A DNA stretch of 64,000 bases, from NCBI GenBank assembly GCA_905221605.1, contig CAJNDS010000879.1, positions 466,059 to 530,058 of the forward strand, in the 5' to 3' direction. This document shows, piece after piece, positions 1-11,600 of this stretch. Below the pieces are notes generated by a model, which ran no database searches, was not told the DNA's origin, and saw only the letters and a list, made by a program, of their open reading frames with translations. Numbering within the stretch: the stretch's first letter is position 1; each line of letters begins with the position of its first letter. Source of the DNA: Symbiodinium natans. Lineage: Eukaryota > Sar > Dinophyceae > Suessiales > Symbiodiniaceae. The translations under genes and the position numbers were made by a program.

Positions 1-3000
1 AATTCCCTTCCTTATCTCCTATCCTTTTTTCTTTATTCATTGCAACAGGAGAATACAGGAAAAGGGCCTCCATTCCCCTCTTGTTCTTCCTTTCTTGTGT
101 TTTTGTCATTTAAAGGGGAACAGGAGAAGAGAAGGGAAAGAGAAGGAGAGAGGAGAGATAAAAGGAACACAATTTTAATGGGAAGAGCCAAGAAAAGAAT
201 AGAAGAGAGATGAACAAAGAAGATGGAGAGACAAAACAAGGCGCAAAGAAGATGGCACTCTTCTTTATCTATCCTCTCTCCCTTCTCTCTCCCTTCCCTC
301 TTTCTTTTCGAAACAGAAAAACTAAAAAGGAAGAACTTGAAAAGGAGAAGGGTAATGAAAAGAGCAGAAGAGACAGGCCGAAAAGAGGGATATGATGAAG
401 TATGGGCAAGGTCCACGCGCAAGGAGTCACCCTCTGCTTACCCTTCCACTGCTTTATCATACAAGTTCCTTTCTTGTGTTTTATTAGTTAAAAGGTAACA
501 GAAGGAGAGAAGGGCAAGGGAAGTGAGAGAGGAGAGACAACAAGGAGGCCATTTGAATTTTCTGCAGGGGTACTGAAAAGAAGAGAAGACACAAGAAACA
601 AGGAGACGGATAGCACTCTTCTTTATCTATCATCTCTCCCTTCCTTGTCTCTCGCTTTCCCCTCTATAATTAAAAAAATAGGTGCCCTCTCTCCTCTTCA
701 GGAAGCCCCCTTGCCCTTATTTTGCTAGCTTTCTGAAACAACAAGGGAAACAACACATAGAAAGAGAGGAAAGGGAATGAAACAATAGGCAGTGGAGCTC
801 TTCAGTGTCTTTACCTATCTCTTTTCTTCTTTTTCTTTTTCATTCAATAAGGAAAAGAAGCTTCCTTTGGTGTGATTTTGAGATTTAAAAGAGAACAAGA
901 GAAGAGAAGGGAGAGAGAAAGGAGAGAGGAGAGATCAAAAGGAAGCAATTTTCATGGGAAGAGCAATGAAAATCATGGAAGAGAAATGAAGACAGGAGAG
1001 GGAGGTGCAAAATCAGGCAAAGAGAAGATGGTGCTCGTTTTCTTCTTTCCTCTCTTTCTTATCTTTCCCTTTCAAATAAAAACAAAAGGAAGAACAATGA
1101 ACATGTAAAGGAACCCGTTTTCTTTTTCCGTTTGGGAACAAGGAAAAGAACAGAGGCGATAGGGCGAGAGGAGGGATTTGCTGCAGCATGGGGAGGGTCT
1201 ACGGACAAGGAGCCAACCCCGCTCGCTTTCCCCATCCATTGGAAAAGAAAGGAACATGGCCTCCATTCCCCTCTTGTTCTTCCTTTCTTGCGCTTTTGTC
1301 ATTTAAAGGGGAACAGGAGAAGAGAAGGGAGAGAGAAGGAGAGAGGAGAGACAAAAGGATTGCATTGTTAATGGGAAGAGCAAAGAAAAGAATAGAAGAG
1401 AGATGAATAGAGAAGTGGGAGAGACAAAACAAGGCGCAGAGAAGATGGCACTCTTCTTTATCTATCCTCTCTCCCTTCTCTCTCCCTTCCCTCTTTCTTT
1501 TCGAAATAAGAAAACAAAAAGGAAGAACTATGAGAAGGAGAAGGGTAAGGAAAGGAACAGAAGAGATAGGCCGAGAGGAGGGGTATGATGAAGTATGGAC
1601 CGGTCCACGCGCCAGGAGTCACCCTCTGCTTACCCTTCCACTGCCTTATCACACAAGTTCCTTTCTTGTGGTTTATCAGTCAAAAGGAAACAGAAGGAGA
1701 GAAGGGAAAGAGAAGTGAGACGAGATAACAAGGATGCCATTTTGCTGGAAGCGCAACTGTATGTGGCCACAACAAGCAGGCCAGGGAGGCTCAGGCGGGG
1801 CAAGTCTCTCCCTAATTAGAAAAATCAATCTTGCTATTCACAGGTAGGCGCCCTTCTTCCTCTTCAGGAAATCGCCTTTCCCTTATTTTGCTTTTTGAAG
1901 CGAATAAGACAAACAACAGATAAGAAGAGAGGACAGGGAATGACTAGGTAAAGAGAGGAGCTCTTCAATTTCCTCCCTATCTCTTAAGTTACTTTTCCTT
2001 CTTGGGTGGGTGTCCTTTTTTCTTCCTTGAAGATGCAGAAAACTAGCAAAAAGGACACCCGATCGCCCATTTTCTTTTCAATTCCCTTCCTTATCTCCTA
2101 TGCTCTTTTCCTTATTCATTGCAACAGGAGAATACAGGAAAAGGGCCTCCATTCCCCTCTTCTTCCTTTCTTGTGTTTTTGTCATTTAAAGGGGAACAGG
2201 AGAAGACAAGGGAAAGAGAAGGAGAGAGGAGAGATAAAAGGAACACAATTCTAATGGGAAGAGCCAAGAAAAGAATAGAAGAGAGATGAACAAAGAAGAT
2301 GGAGAGACAAAACAAGGCGCAAAGAAGATGGCACTCTTCTTTATCTATCCTCTCGCCCTTCTCTCTCCCTTCCCTCTTTCTTTTCGAAACAGAAAAACTA
2401 AATTGGAAGAACTTGAAAAGGAGAAGGGTAAGGAAAAGAGCAGAAGAGACAGGCCGAAAAGAGGAATATGATGAACTGAAAAGAAGAGAAGACACAAGAA
2501 ACAAGGAGACGGATAGCACTCTTCTTTATCTATCATCTCTCCCTTCCTTGTCTCTCGCTTTCCCCTCTATAATTAAAAAAATAGGTGCCCTCTCTCCTCT
2601 TCAGGAAGCCCCCTTGCTCTTATTTTGCTAGCTTTCTGAAACGACAAGGAAACAACACATAGAAAGAGAGGAAAGGGAATGAAACAATAGGCAGTGGAGC
2701 TCTTCAGTGTCTTTACCTATCTCTTTTCTTGTTTTTCTTTTTCATTCAATAAGGAAAAGAAGCTTCCTTTGGTGTGATTTTGAGATTCAAAAGAGAACAA
2801 GAGAAGAGAAGGGAGAGAGAAAGGGGAGAGGAGAGATCAAAAGGAAGCAATTTTCATGGGAAGAGCAATGAAAATCATGGAAGAGAAATGAAGACAGGAG
2901 AGGGAGGTGCAAAATCAGGCAAAGAGAAGATGGTGCTCGTTTTCTTCTTTCCTCTCTTTCTTATCTTTCCCTTTCAAATAAAAACAAAAGGAAGAACAAT

Positions 3001-4800
3001 GAACATGTAAAGGAACCCGTTTTCTTTTTCCGTTTGGGAACAAGGAAAAGAACAGAGGCGATAGGGCGAGAGGAGGGATTTGCTGCAGCATGGGGAGGGT
3101 CTACGGACAAGGAGCCAACCCCGCTCGCTTTCCCCATCCATTGGAAAAGAAAGGAGCATGGCCTCCATTCCCCTCTTGTTCTTCCTTTCTTGCGCTTTTG
3201 TCATTTAAAGGGGAACAGGAGAAGAGAAGGGAGAGAGAAGGAGAGAGGAGAGACAAAAGGATTGCATTGTTAATGGGAAGAGCAAAGAAAAGAATAGAAG
3301 AGAGATGAATAGAGAAGTGGGAGAGACAAAACAAGGCGCAGAGAAGATGGCACTCTTCTTTATCTATCCTCTCTCCCTTCTCTCTCCCTTCCCTCTTTCT
3401 TTTCGAAATAAGAAAACAAAAAGGAAGAACTATGAGAAGGAGAAGGGTAGGGAAAGGAACAGAAGAGATAGGCCGAGAGGAGGGGTATGATGAAGTATGG
3501 ACCGGTCCACGCGCCAGGAGTCACCCTCTGCTTACCCTTCCACTGCCTTATCACACAAGTTCCTTTCTTGTGGTTTATCAGTCAAAAGGAAACAGAAGGA
3601 GAGAAGGGAAAGAGAAGTGAGACGAGATAACAAGGATGCCATTTTGCTGGAAGCGCAACTGTATGTGGCCACAACAAGCAGGCCAGGGAGGCTCAGGCGG
3701 GGCAAGTCTCTCCCTAATTAGAAAAAATCAATCTTGCTATTCACAGGTAGGCGCCCTTCTTCCTCTTCAGGAAATCGCCTTTCCCTTATTTTGCTTTTTG
3801 AAGCGAATAAGACAAACAACAGATAAGAAGAGAGGACAGGGAATGACTAGGTAAAGAGAGGAGCTCTTCAATTTCCTCCCTATCTCTTAAGTTACTTTTC
3901 CTTCTTGGGTGGGTGTCCTTTTTTCTTCCTTGAAGATGCAGAAAACTAGCAAAAAGGACACCCGATCGCCCATTTTCTTTTCAATTCCCTTCCTTATCTC
4001 CTATGCTCTTTTCCTTATTCATTGCAACAGGAGAATACCGGAAAAGGGCCTCCATTCCCCTCTTCTTCCTTTCTTGTGTTTTTGTCATTTAAAGGGGAAC
4101 AGGAGAAGACAAGGGAAAGAGAAGGAGAGAGGAGAGATAAAAGGAACACAATTCTAATGGGAAGAGCCAAGAAAAGAATAGAAGAGAGATGAACAAAGAA
4201 GATGGAGAGACAAAACAAGGCGCAAAGAAGATGGCACTCTTCTTTATCTATCCTCTCGCCCTTCTCTCTCCCTTCCCTCTTTCTTTTCGAAACAGAAAAA
4301 CTAAATTGGAAGAACTTGAAAAGGAGAAGGGTAAGGAAAAGAGCAGAAGAGACAGGCCGAAAAGAGGAATATGATGAACTGAAAAGAAGAGAAGACACAA
4401 GAAACAAGGAGACGGATAGCACTCTTCTTTATCTATCATCTCTCCCTTCCTTGTCTCTCGCTTTCCCCTCTATAATTAAAAAAAATAGGTGCCCTCTCTC
4501 CTCTTCAGGAAGCCCCCTTGCTCTTATTTTGCTAGCTTTCTGAAACGACAAGGAAACAACACATAGAAAGAGAGGAAAGGGAATGAAACAATAGGCAGTG
4601 GAGCTCTTCAGTGTCTTTACCTATCTCTTTTCTTGTTTTTCTTTTTCATTCAATAAGGAAAAGAAGCTTCCTTTGGTGTGATTTTGAGATTCAAAAGAGA
4701 ACAAGAGAAGAGAAGGGAGAGAGAAAGGAGAGAGGAGAGATCAAAAGGAAGCAATTTTCATGGGAAGAGCAATGAAAATCATGGAGGAGAAATGAAGACA
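1..4800. repeat. Higher-order tandem repeat, about 1.9-kb unit, purine/pyrimidine skewed
   Basis: The same sequence recurs at offsets of about 2079 and 1903 bases. The segment starting at base 1 comes back near 2080 and 3983; the segment at 872 comes back at 2774 and 4678. Copy 1 has about 176 extra bases (about 395-570) that copies 2 and 3 lack, so copies 2 and 3 share a deletion and are closest relatives. Inside each unit, shorter blocks repeat: stretches rich in GGAGAGA-type purine runs near 115, 500, 890, 1308 and 1690, alternating with pyrimidine runs near 270, 620, 810 and 1460. The array stops abruptly near 4800, where the 88-bp satellite begins. Open frames here on both strands are low-complexity products of the skew and look non-coding. 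Confidence 0.93.
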
Positions 4801-4802
4801 GG

Positions 4803-5853
4803 AGACCGGGATCCCCTTGGCACCCTGCAAAAGTCCTGCAAATACCACACAAAACGGAAAAGGGTAGGAACAACATTTGCGGGTCAAAATTTGCCGGGAT
4901 CCCCATGGCACCCTGCAAAAGTCCTGCAAATACCACACAAAACGGGAAAGGGTAGGAACAACATTTGCGGGTCAAAATTTGCCGGGATCCCCTTGGCACC
5001 CTGCAAAAGTCCTGCAAATGCCACACAAAACGGAAAAGGGTAGGAACAACATTTGCGGGTCAAAATTTGCCGGGATCCCCTTGGCACCCTGCAAAAGTCC
5101 TGCAAATGCCACACAAAACGGAAAGGGTAGGAACAACATTTGCGGGTCAAAATTTGCCGGGATCCCCTTGGCACCCTGCAAAAGTCCTGCAAATACCACA
5201 CAAAACGGAAAAAGGTAGGAACAACATTTGCGGGTCAAAATTTGCCGGGATCCCCTTGGCACCCTGCAAAAGTCCTGCAAATGCCACACAAAACGAAAAA
5301 GGGTAGGAACAAAAATTGCGGGTCAAAATTTGCCGGGATCCCCTTGGCACCCTGCAAAAGTCCTGCAAATGCCACACAAAACGGAAAAGGGTAGGAACAA
5401 CATTTGCGGGTCAAAATTTGCCGGGATCCCCTTGGCACCCTGCAAAAGTCCTGCAAATGCCACACAAACGGGAATAGGGTAGGAACAACATTTGCGGGTC
5501 AAAATTTGCCGGGATTCCCTTGGCGCCCTGCAAAAGTCCTGCAAATACCACACAAAACGAAAAAGGGTAGGAACAACATTTGCGGGTCAAAATTTGCCGG
5601 GATCCCCTTGGCACCCTGCAAAAATCCTGCAAATGCCACACAAAACGGAAAAGGGTAGGAACAACATTTGCGGGCCAAAATTTGCCGGGATCCCCTTGGC
5701 ACCCTGCGAAAGCCCTGCAAATGCCACACAAATCGGAATAGTGTAGGAACAACATTTGCGGGTCAAAATTTGCCGGGATCCCCTTGGCACCCTGCAAAAG
5801 TCCTGCAAATACCACACACAACGGAAAAGGGTAGGAACAACATTTGCGGGTCG
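4803..5853 (+). repeat. 88-bp satellite array, about 12 units
   Basis: Twelve head-to-tail units repeat at a spacing of 88 bases (one unit is 87). Each has a GGGATCCCC-type box (one copy GGGATTCCC), near 4807, 4895, 4983 and so on to about 5774. The unit also contains TTTGCGGGTCAAAATTTGCC and TGCAAAAGTCCTGCAAAT. Units differ by only a few substitutions and single-base length changes near the A-rich end. The array is open in several frames on both strands because 88 is not a multiple of three and the unit has few stops. The resulting 76-172 residue frames are repeat artefacts. Confidence 0.96.
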
Positions 5854-5858
5854 GGGTT

Positions 5859-6080
5859 GGGGGGTCAGGAATTAAATAATTTAAATAATTTAAATAATTT
5901 AAATGCACCAGGGGGGGGCGTCCGGGCATTAAAATTATTTAAATTATTTAATTCCCCGGCTCGTACTTTAGTATTGGGGGGAGGCCCGCGCTCGTAATTC
6001 AGTATTGGGGGGAGGCCCGGGCTCGTAATTTAGTGTTGAGGGGGAGGCCCGGGCTCGTGATTTAGTATCGGGGAATTGAA
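5859..6080. repeat. AT-rich spacer and G-rich short tandem repeats between inverted satellite arrays
   Basis: From about 5870 to 5950 there are repeats of the kind AATTTAAAT on both sides of a G run, forming an imperfect inverted repeat. From about 5958 to 6075 a unit of about 34 bases with GGGGGGAGGCCC and CTCGTAATT recurs three to four times with small changes. No reading frame with protein character was seen. Confidence 0.8.
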
Positions 6081-6099
6081 AAATTGATTTCATTTCAAT

Positions 6100-6400
6100 G
6101 TCCAGGGGCCCGATTTGGCCAAATTTTGCCGGGCAGCCTCCGGGCAAAATTTGGCCAAATCGAGCCGCGCATTTCTCATGGCATACGAAGGCGGCAAATT
6201 TTGACCCGCAAAGTTGTTCCTACCCGTTCCCGTTTTGTGTGGTGTTTGCATCACTTTTCCCGAGTGCCAAGGGGATCCCGGCAAATTTTGACCGGCAAAG
6301 TTGTTCCTACCCTTTCCCGATTTGTGTGGTATTTGCAGGACTTTTCCAGGGTGCCAAGGGAATCCCGGCAAATTTTGACCCGCAAAGTTGTTCCTACCCT
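6100..6400 (-). repeat. 88-bp satellite in inverted orientation
   Basis: This is the reverse complement of the 4803-5853 satellite: TTGTTCCTACCC occurs near 6210, 6300 and 6387, again 88 bases apart. The first unit is degenerate. The array runs straight into the run of N, so its true length is unknown. Together with the forward array it forms a large inverted arrangement around the AT-rich spacer. Confidence 0.88.
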
Positions 6401-6500
6401 NNNNNNNNNNNNNNNNNNNNNNNNNNNNNNNNNNNNNNNNNNNNNNNNNNNNNNNNNNNNNNNNNNNNNNNNNNNNNNNNNNNNNNNNNNNNNNNNNNNN
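6401..6500. other. Assembly gap (100 N)
   Basis: Exactly one hundred N characters. A round number like this usually marks a scaffold join of unknown size. It lies inside the inverted satellite, where assembly is expected to fail. Confidence 0.99.
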
Positions 6501-6525
6501 CTCCCGCAGGAGGAATTAAATAATC

Positions 6526-6581
6526 TAAATATGAAGGCCCCGAATTAAATATTAATATTTAATTCGGGGCCTTCATATTTA
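6526..6581. repeat. Perfect 56-bp palindrome
   Basis: The sequence reads the same on both strands around a centre between 6553 and 6554, with arms containing ATGAAGGCCCCGAATTAAAT and its reverse complement. It is perfect over 28 bases per arm; the next base pair out (6525/6582) mismatches. A related imperfect palindrome lies at about 6690-6745. Such a sequence could extrude a cruciform. It sits beside the assembly gap. Confidence 0.9.
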
Positions 6582-6668
6582 AATTATGTAAATTATTTAA
6601 ATTATTTAAATTATTTAAATTATTTAAATTATTTAAATTATTTAAATTATTTAAATTATTTAATTCCC
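6581..6668. repeat. AT-rich short tandem repeat
   Basis: About eight repeats of a nine-base unit AAATTATTT. It is almost pure A/T in a window that is otherwise near 50 percent GC, and it joins the two palindromic blocks. Confidence 0.92.
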
Positions 6669-6777
6669 GGGCCCGAATTAAATAATTTAAATATGAAGCT
6701 CCAGAATTAAATATTCATATTTAAATCGGGGCCTTCATATTTAATTCAGGCCTGGGACCCCCCCTAGGACCTAAAAT

Positions 6778-6870
6778 AGGGTCTATTTGGAAGTTGGCTC
6801 TTGTAAATAAGTATACGTTTTGGGGCCTTTTTTCCTCTTGTGAACACGAGTGCCAGCTTCCAAATAAACC
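6778..6870. mobile_element. Short foldback element with terminal inverted repeats
   Basis: The left end (near 6778, containing CTATTTGGAAGTTGGC) matches the reverse complement of the right end (near 6850-6870, containing GCCAGCTTCCAAATA) with about two mismatches over some 20 bases. The internal stretch is about 50 bases. It has no coding capacity. This fits a miniature inverted-repeat element, but only one copy was noticed here, so a simple chance hairpin is possible. Confidence 0.5.
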
Positions 6871-6883
6871 CTATTTAAGCTGC

Positions 6884-6885
6884 AC

Positions 6886-6919
<34 letters not shown>

Positions 6920-7453
6920 ACAATAAGGAAGGCAGGGTTCCGCAATAGTTGGACCATGGCCCCGTCAGATTCCAGAAAACCGAAGCCCCGGCTTCCTTAA
7001 AGTTTTTCCTTTTAAGCTTTAAGGCTTCTTTAAAGACTACAGGACCGGGGCTCCCCACGGGCCAGGGCTTCCCATAATTCTGGCCCCATTCTATTAATGT
7101 GACTCCGCCTTTCGAGGCCAGAGCCCGTAAGGGGTAGCTCAGGAAAGAATGAAAATTTCTGTCCTCCAGTAAGCAATCACATAAGAAATCCTTGCTTTCT
7201 GAAGGCCCTCAGCTTCCAGAAAACCGAAGCCCCGGCTTAGCAGATGTTTCACATCGACCCAAACATCCCTGCAGAAGAAAAAAAGCTTTCCGAAAGGCAG
7301 AGTTTCAAAATTTGACAACCCCCCAAAAAAAAATTTCTTTAAATGTGGAGGGTTTGGCCCATACGAAATCCATCGTAATGGAAAGTAGTCTTCCGGCGGG
7401 AATCCCGGCAAAAAACATTTCTTTAAATATGGGGGGTTAAATTAAACAGGAGC
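6884..7453. mobile_element. Interspersed inverted-repeat element, copy A (left end altered)
   Basis: This copy shares with the copies at 21967 and 61781 a homopolymer C tract, then CAATAAGGAAGGCAGGGTTC, the block around GACCATGGCCCCGT, an A-rich block and the right end AATTAAACAGGAGCTCGGAT (ending at 7453 next to TA). With the 61.8-kb copy it also shares the internal block containing CCTCCAGTAAGCAATCACAT. The expected left terminal repeat is missing; the foldback element and a run of more than 30 C take its place. No transposase frame was seen. Confidence 0.75.
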
Positions 7454-7455
7454 TC

Positions 7456-8690
7456 GGATTATTCTTTCATTCTTGCATTCTTTTATCGATTTATCGACTC
7501 ATCAATTGACTAATTGACTCCCTCGCCGATTCCTTCATTCATCCATCCATCCGAGTCAAATTGGGCGCCTTTCGTCGGCAAGTCTTCACCTTTTCTTCAT
7601 CTTGCCCAGCTTTAGGCAGAGCAGGCCTTGGACGAGGCGCTTCACAACGAAGCGATGCTCAGCTGAAAATTGCACCTGCTGCTTTCTCGAAGTTGCAGCG
7701 ATAATTCTGAAGCAAAAGTTCATCAGCAAGAAGTGAGCTCATGCAGTGACTATAGAAACTCCAGTAGAGCTGAATTTTTATCGGCTTAAGAAGGAATAGG
7801 AGAGAACTCCCCTTCTTCTTTCTGCGATCGGAAAGAAGAGGTCCCCCTCCAGAGGAAACATAGGACTCCTGAAATCTTGCAGCGAGCAGAAGGCACCCGA
7901 GACAGCCGCTGCACAGCTCAGGATCGGAGAAGTCTACGGTGCCTTCTTTGCGGGGCTGTTTCTGTTGGCAACAGCCGCTGGCATCTTATGGCTGAGACAC
8001 AGCTACCAGGTGCAAAGCGCCCAGCAAATGAGCACGATTGTCTCTTTGAATGAGGAGCGGGTCAAAATCTTGACCAGGCTCCATCAGACCCACCTGCCAA
8101 AGCCAAGTGCTGAAAGCCTTTCCAAGCCGCTTTTACCCAAAGGTTAGAGCTACAAAAGCAAAAAAGGATCTTGCAGTGCCAGGAACCTTGCCATTGTCCA
8201 TTGCTTAGGTTGTTTCTGGGTTCAGTTCTCTGGTTCCTCCCTTCCAGTGCCAGGCAGTCAGGCAGCGTATGCCTTTGCCCGAGGACTCTTTGCAGGGTGT
8301 GTTTACTTGAAGACAACACGCGCTGGGGAACAGGCTTGAATAGCTTGGAAGCTTTCAGCCGCTTGACGCCTGCAATCGATTCAGGAGAAGGTTCTGAGCC
8401 GCCTGAAGATGGTTGGGTTGTCCGGGGCTATGCCGCAACCGTTTCTCGAGAGCAGATTGCCGACATGTCTCAAGCTGGAACTGAGAATCATAGGCAATGT
8501 TTCGCACATTCACGGTTGACGCAGGATTTGCTTAGAGGCCCAAGCACAAGCCACGAAGTGGGAGGGTCGAACTCATGGCGGAAGATGAGGACGGGACTTG
8601 CTGACTTGGGGCGTCGCGCATGAACCACAGGAGTAGGTGCATGACATGCTAGTTGCCACCGAGAGCAAGTGCTGTACATAAGATCTCAGA
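7456..8690 (+). other. No confident gene; possible exon with one membrane helix
   Basis: The best open stretch is the frame through 7923-8147. It encodes a hydrophobic run (YGAFFAGLFLLATAAGILWL) followed by a polar tail ending PLLPKG before a stop that overlaps a possible splice donor (CAAAG/GTTAGA). It might be an exon of a single-pass membrane protein or an upstream exon of the next gene. No start codon or homologous family could be tied to it. The rest of the stretch, including an open frame from 8171 to 8623, reads as non-coding. Confidence 0.3.
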
Positions 8691-8693
8691 CAG

Positions 8694-11600
8694 AAGCATA
8701 CCTGGAAGCAGGAGCAAGTCCCAGACGGCGATGCGGACCAGGCTGAGAATGAAGCTGATGTCGGCCAGGAGGAGGATGACGAAATGCAGGCAGACGTGGA
8801 GGATGGGCTGGAAGCCCCCCAGCAGGACGAGCCGCAGGACGACCCTGACAATCAGCAAGATGACCAGCAAGAGAACTGTGAACAAGACCAGTATGAGCTA
8901 GAGGAGGATCCGCAAGACGAGCAGATGGACGACCAAGCAGCCGAGCAGCAAGATGGACAACAGGATGAGCCGCAAGACGAACAGCTAGAGGGTGATCACG
9001 ATGAGCCCATGAACGACGCAGCCGGGGATCAATCGCCAGCGGATGGAGAAGGGCCGGAAAGGGAGGACGAAGAGCAAGAGCCGGCTGGCGATCGGGGAGA
9101 AGGTTGTGAGTCTGATAAGGGTGGGGCTAAGGGTGAACATGAAGACCCTGACGTTGCTGCGGAGCATGAAGAAGGCGGGGAGGAAGGTCACAAGGATGAC
9201 AAGGATGGAGAGCCAGACTCCAAGGAAACTGGAGACCACCCGGGGCGCTGTGAGGTGGACTTGGAGGAGTCAGAAAAGGATCCAGCAGAGGAGGCCGAGG
9301 CAGAATGGGAGGGCAAGGATGAGGCCCAGCAGCCATACGTGGAGTGTGAGGAGGATGCGCCAGAGGATTCAAGGAAAAGGGTTGAACCTGGCACCTTTTC
9401 TGTCAGCTCCTCGCACTCAACCTTGAATGTCATGACGCCAGATGGCAAGCTGCTACTGCCGGTCACTGACCGAGGCTTTCAGCATTTAATTGCTTGTGCG
9501 CGAGCTACGGCAGGGCTGAAGGATGGCAGATATCTTTTCGAGGTGCGCATTGTCGAGCTGCGCCGATCAGCCGACAACGGCAAGCATCGGGTTCCCAAGC
9601 ATTTTTGCGGAGTTGGTTTTTGCACAGAGGGGTCATCTCTTTTCTTGGGAGATGAGGGGAGCATGGGCTTCGACTCGGAGGGCTGCTTGTGCAAGGATGG
9701 CCGAAAGAGTTGGATGGATGGCTTGAACGACCGCATCAAGCTGGACCGCCAAGTTGTCATTGGGGTACTTTTGAACCTGGATGCGCAAAGTCCAAATGCA
9801 CATTCCCTCAGCCTCTTTGTCAATGGTGAGCGCTTGGGAAGACCACAAAGCTTGCCTGACAATCTTAAGGGCAAGACTCTGTACCCTTTGATCAACTTCA
9901 AGAATGCAGCCTGCCTGATTCAAAGGAGTTTAGCATAGCTGAGGCCTACCGCCTTCTAAGGCCATCTTTGTGCATGACCAGGCAGCCATCTAAACAAACC
10001 AGCGTCGCTCGTACCTGCACTACATTTCCCAGCCCGCACGCTCTCATCGCATTGCTGAGGTGACGCTTCACGCCAACTTCTCCGGGCATACGCCGTTTGC
10101 AGCTTTGCCGTTTGCTTGCCGCACGCTGCAAGATGCAGCCCAGGAGGATGTTGAGACGCAAGATGTGAAGGACAACCAGTACCAGGCCAAACGGTGAGAT
10201 GTCAACACATGCCTTGCCAGCAGAAAAGCAGAGTGCATTTCCGGCATTTTCCCACCCCCACCCTAGCTGCCCTAGCTGCTTGCTCTGGCCAGGTTCTAGT
10301 CCCAATTGGCTTGCCCGATGAGGGGACGTTTGCCTGGCTCGATAGTTTCAAAGAAAAGGCTAAGTTCACGGAGCTCTCTGGACGAAGTGTCAAGGAGTGG
10401 GCAATGAAAAGTGGCCTGTGGCCCTCGGGTCACGGACGCACCTTCAATGATCAACCTACCATGGACTTCGGCTTGAAGGAGCTAGATAGTGGGACGACCA
10501 GGCAGGTAATACACGCCATCGCTCCGTGTTTGCATCGCAACTACATCGTCATGGAGGTGCAGAAAAACCTTCTGGCCGAAGATCGTCGGAAGGCCCTTGC
10601 GGCATTCAACACTCAGAATTTCAAGCGTGTCGCTATGGTGGTCATGGGTGAGCCGCCAGAAGAGTTTAAGACCGAGGCGCGGGAGAACCTGCTGCAAGCT
10701 CGCAGGGACAAGGTTGCTGCAGAGGTGCAGAGGGCGAAGAAGCGGCCTTCGAAATGGGACAACGGGTCTCAAGCAAACTTGAGCCCAGAGGAGTTGGAGG
10801 CCGAAGTCAAAGCTAAAGTAGATGAAGTCAAGCTGTCCGACTCGGAGATGCAGTCTTGGTTCCAGAAGCAAAATGACGGGGACATTCCTGAGAAAGACCT
10901 GGCGAAGGTCTTTAGCGATTTTAGCTTGCCATCTGTAGATGAGGGCTTTCAGGAGATCCAGTTCATTTGGCAAGGTGAGGAGGACTGTTCCAAGCACTTG
11001 AAGAAGTGGATTGCCGAAAGAAAACTGACGCAAAGGGTTGAGGATTTGAAGCCCAATGATTGGTTTAAGAAACAGGCAGAGCTGTGGCAGCAGTCCATGT
11101 TAAAATGGAAGCGCAAGCATGAAGACTGGCACGATCCGATGAAGAAGAGGCTCCAGCATGCGTTGCTTCATGGGGATGCGCATGGATGTGCTGATGCCAG
11201 TCCGAATTCACATGTTCTTGCGACTGCCAGGCGGCTGGAAGAGGAGGCACGCCGTAGGCGAGACGAGCAGCCTCAGGAAAAGGACAAGCCCTTGCCAGTT
11301 GGCCGACTGGATGAGAAGGTTGTGGATTTGGAGTCTCGGCAGCTAATCAGGCAGAACGGTGAGCGTGGAGCGAGGGTGCTATCTCACTCCCCTCTCAGTG
11401 AGTTGCATAGCGATCATAGCGCGGATTCAAAAAGAAGTCAGGGGCTCTTACATGAGAAAAGCAGGCTGAACATGGCTGAACATCGTTTAACGGTTATACC
11501 GGGGTTGAAGATCAAGGACGCAGACGATCCCCCGAAGTCCCAGAAGCTGCCGGGCAGCTGCGACGATGTGGATCCTTGGAAGCTTGAGGACTTGACCGAC

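Noticed and set aside
33-4543. Many open frames of 60-135 codons on both strands
   Set aside because: They are low-complexity products of purine/pyrimidine-skewed tandem repeats and recur with the repeat period.
4803-5853. CRISPR-like regular repeat array
   Set aside because: The whole 88-base unit is conserved, with no variable spacers, in a eukaryotic context.
4678-5997. Overlapping frames reading repeats such as GSKFAGIPLAPCKSPAN
   Set aside because: They arise from the 88-bp satellite in all frames on both strands; no single frame is favoured.
10194-10292. Start of the long frame at 10194 as an independent gene start
   Set aside because: The preceding exons join into it in phase at 10293; the earlier part is intron.
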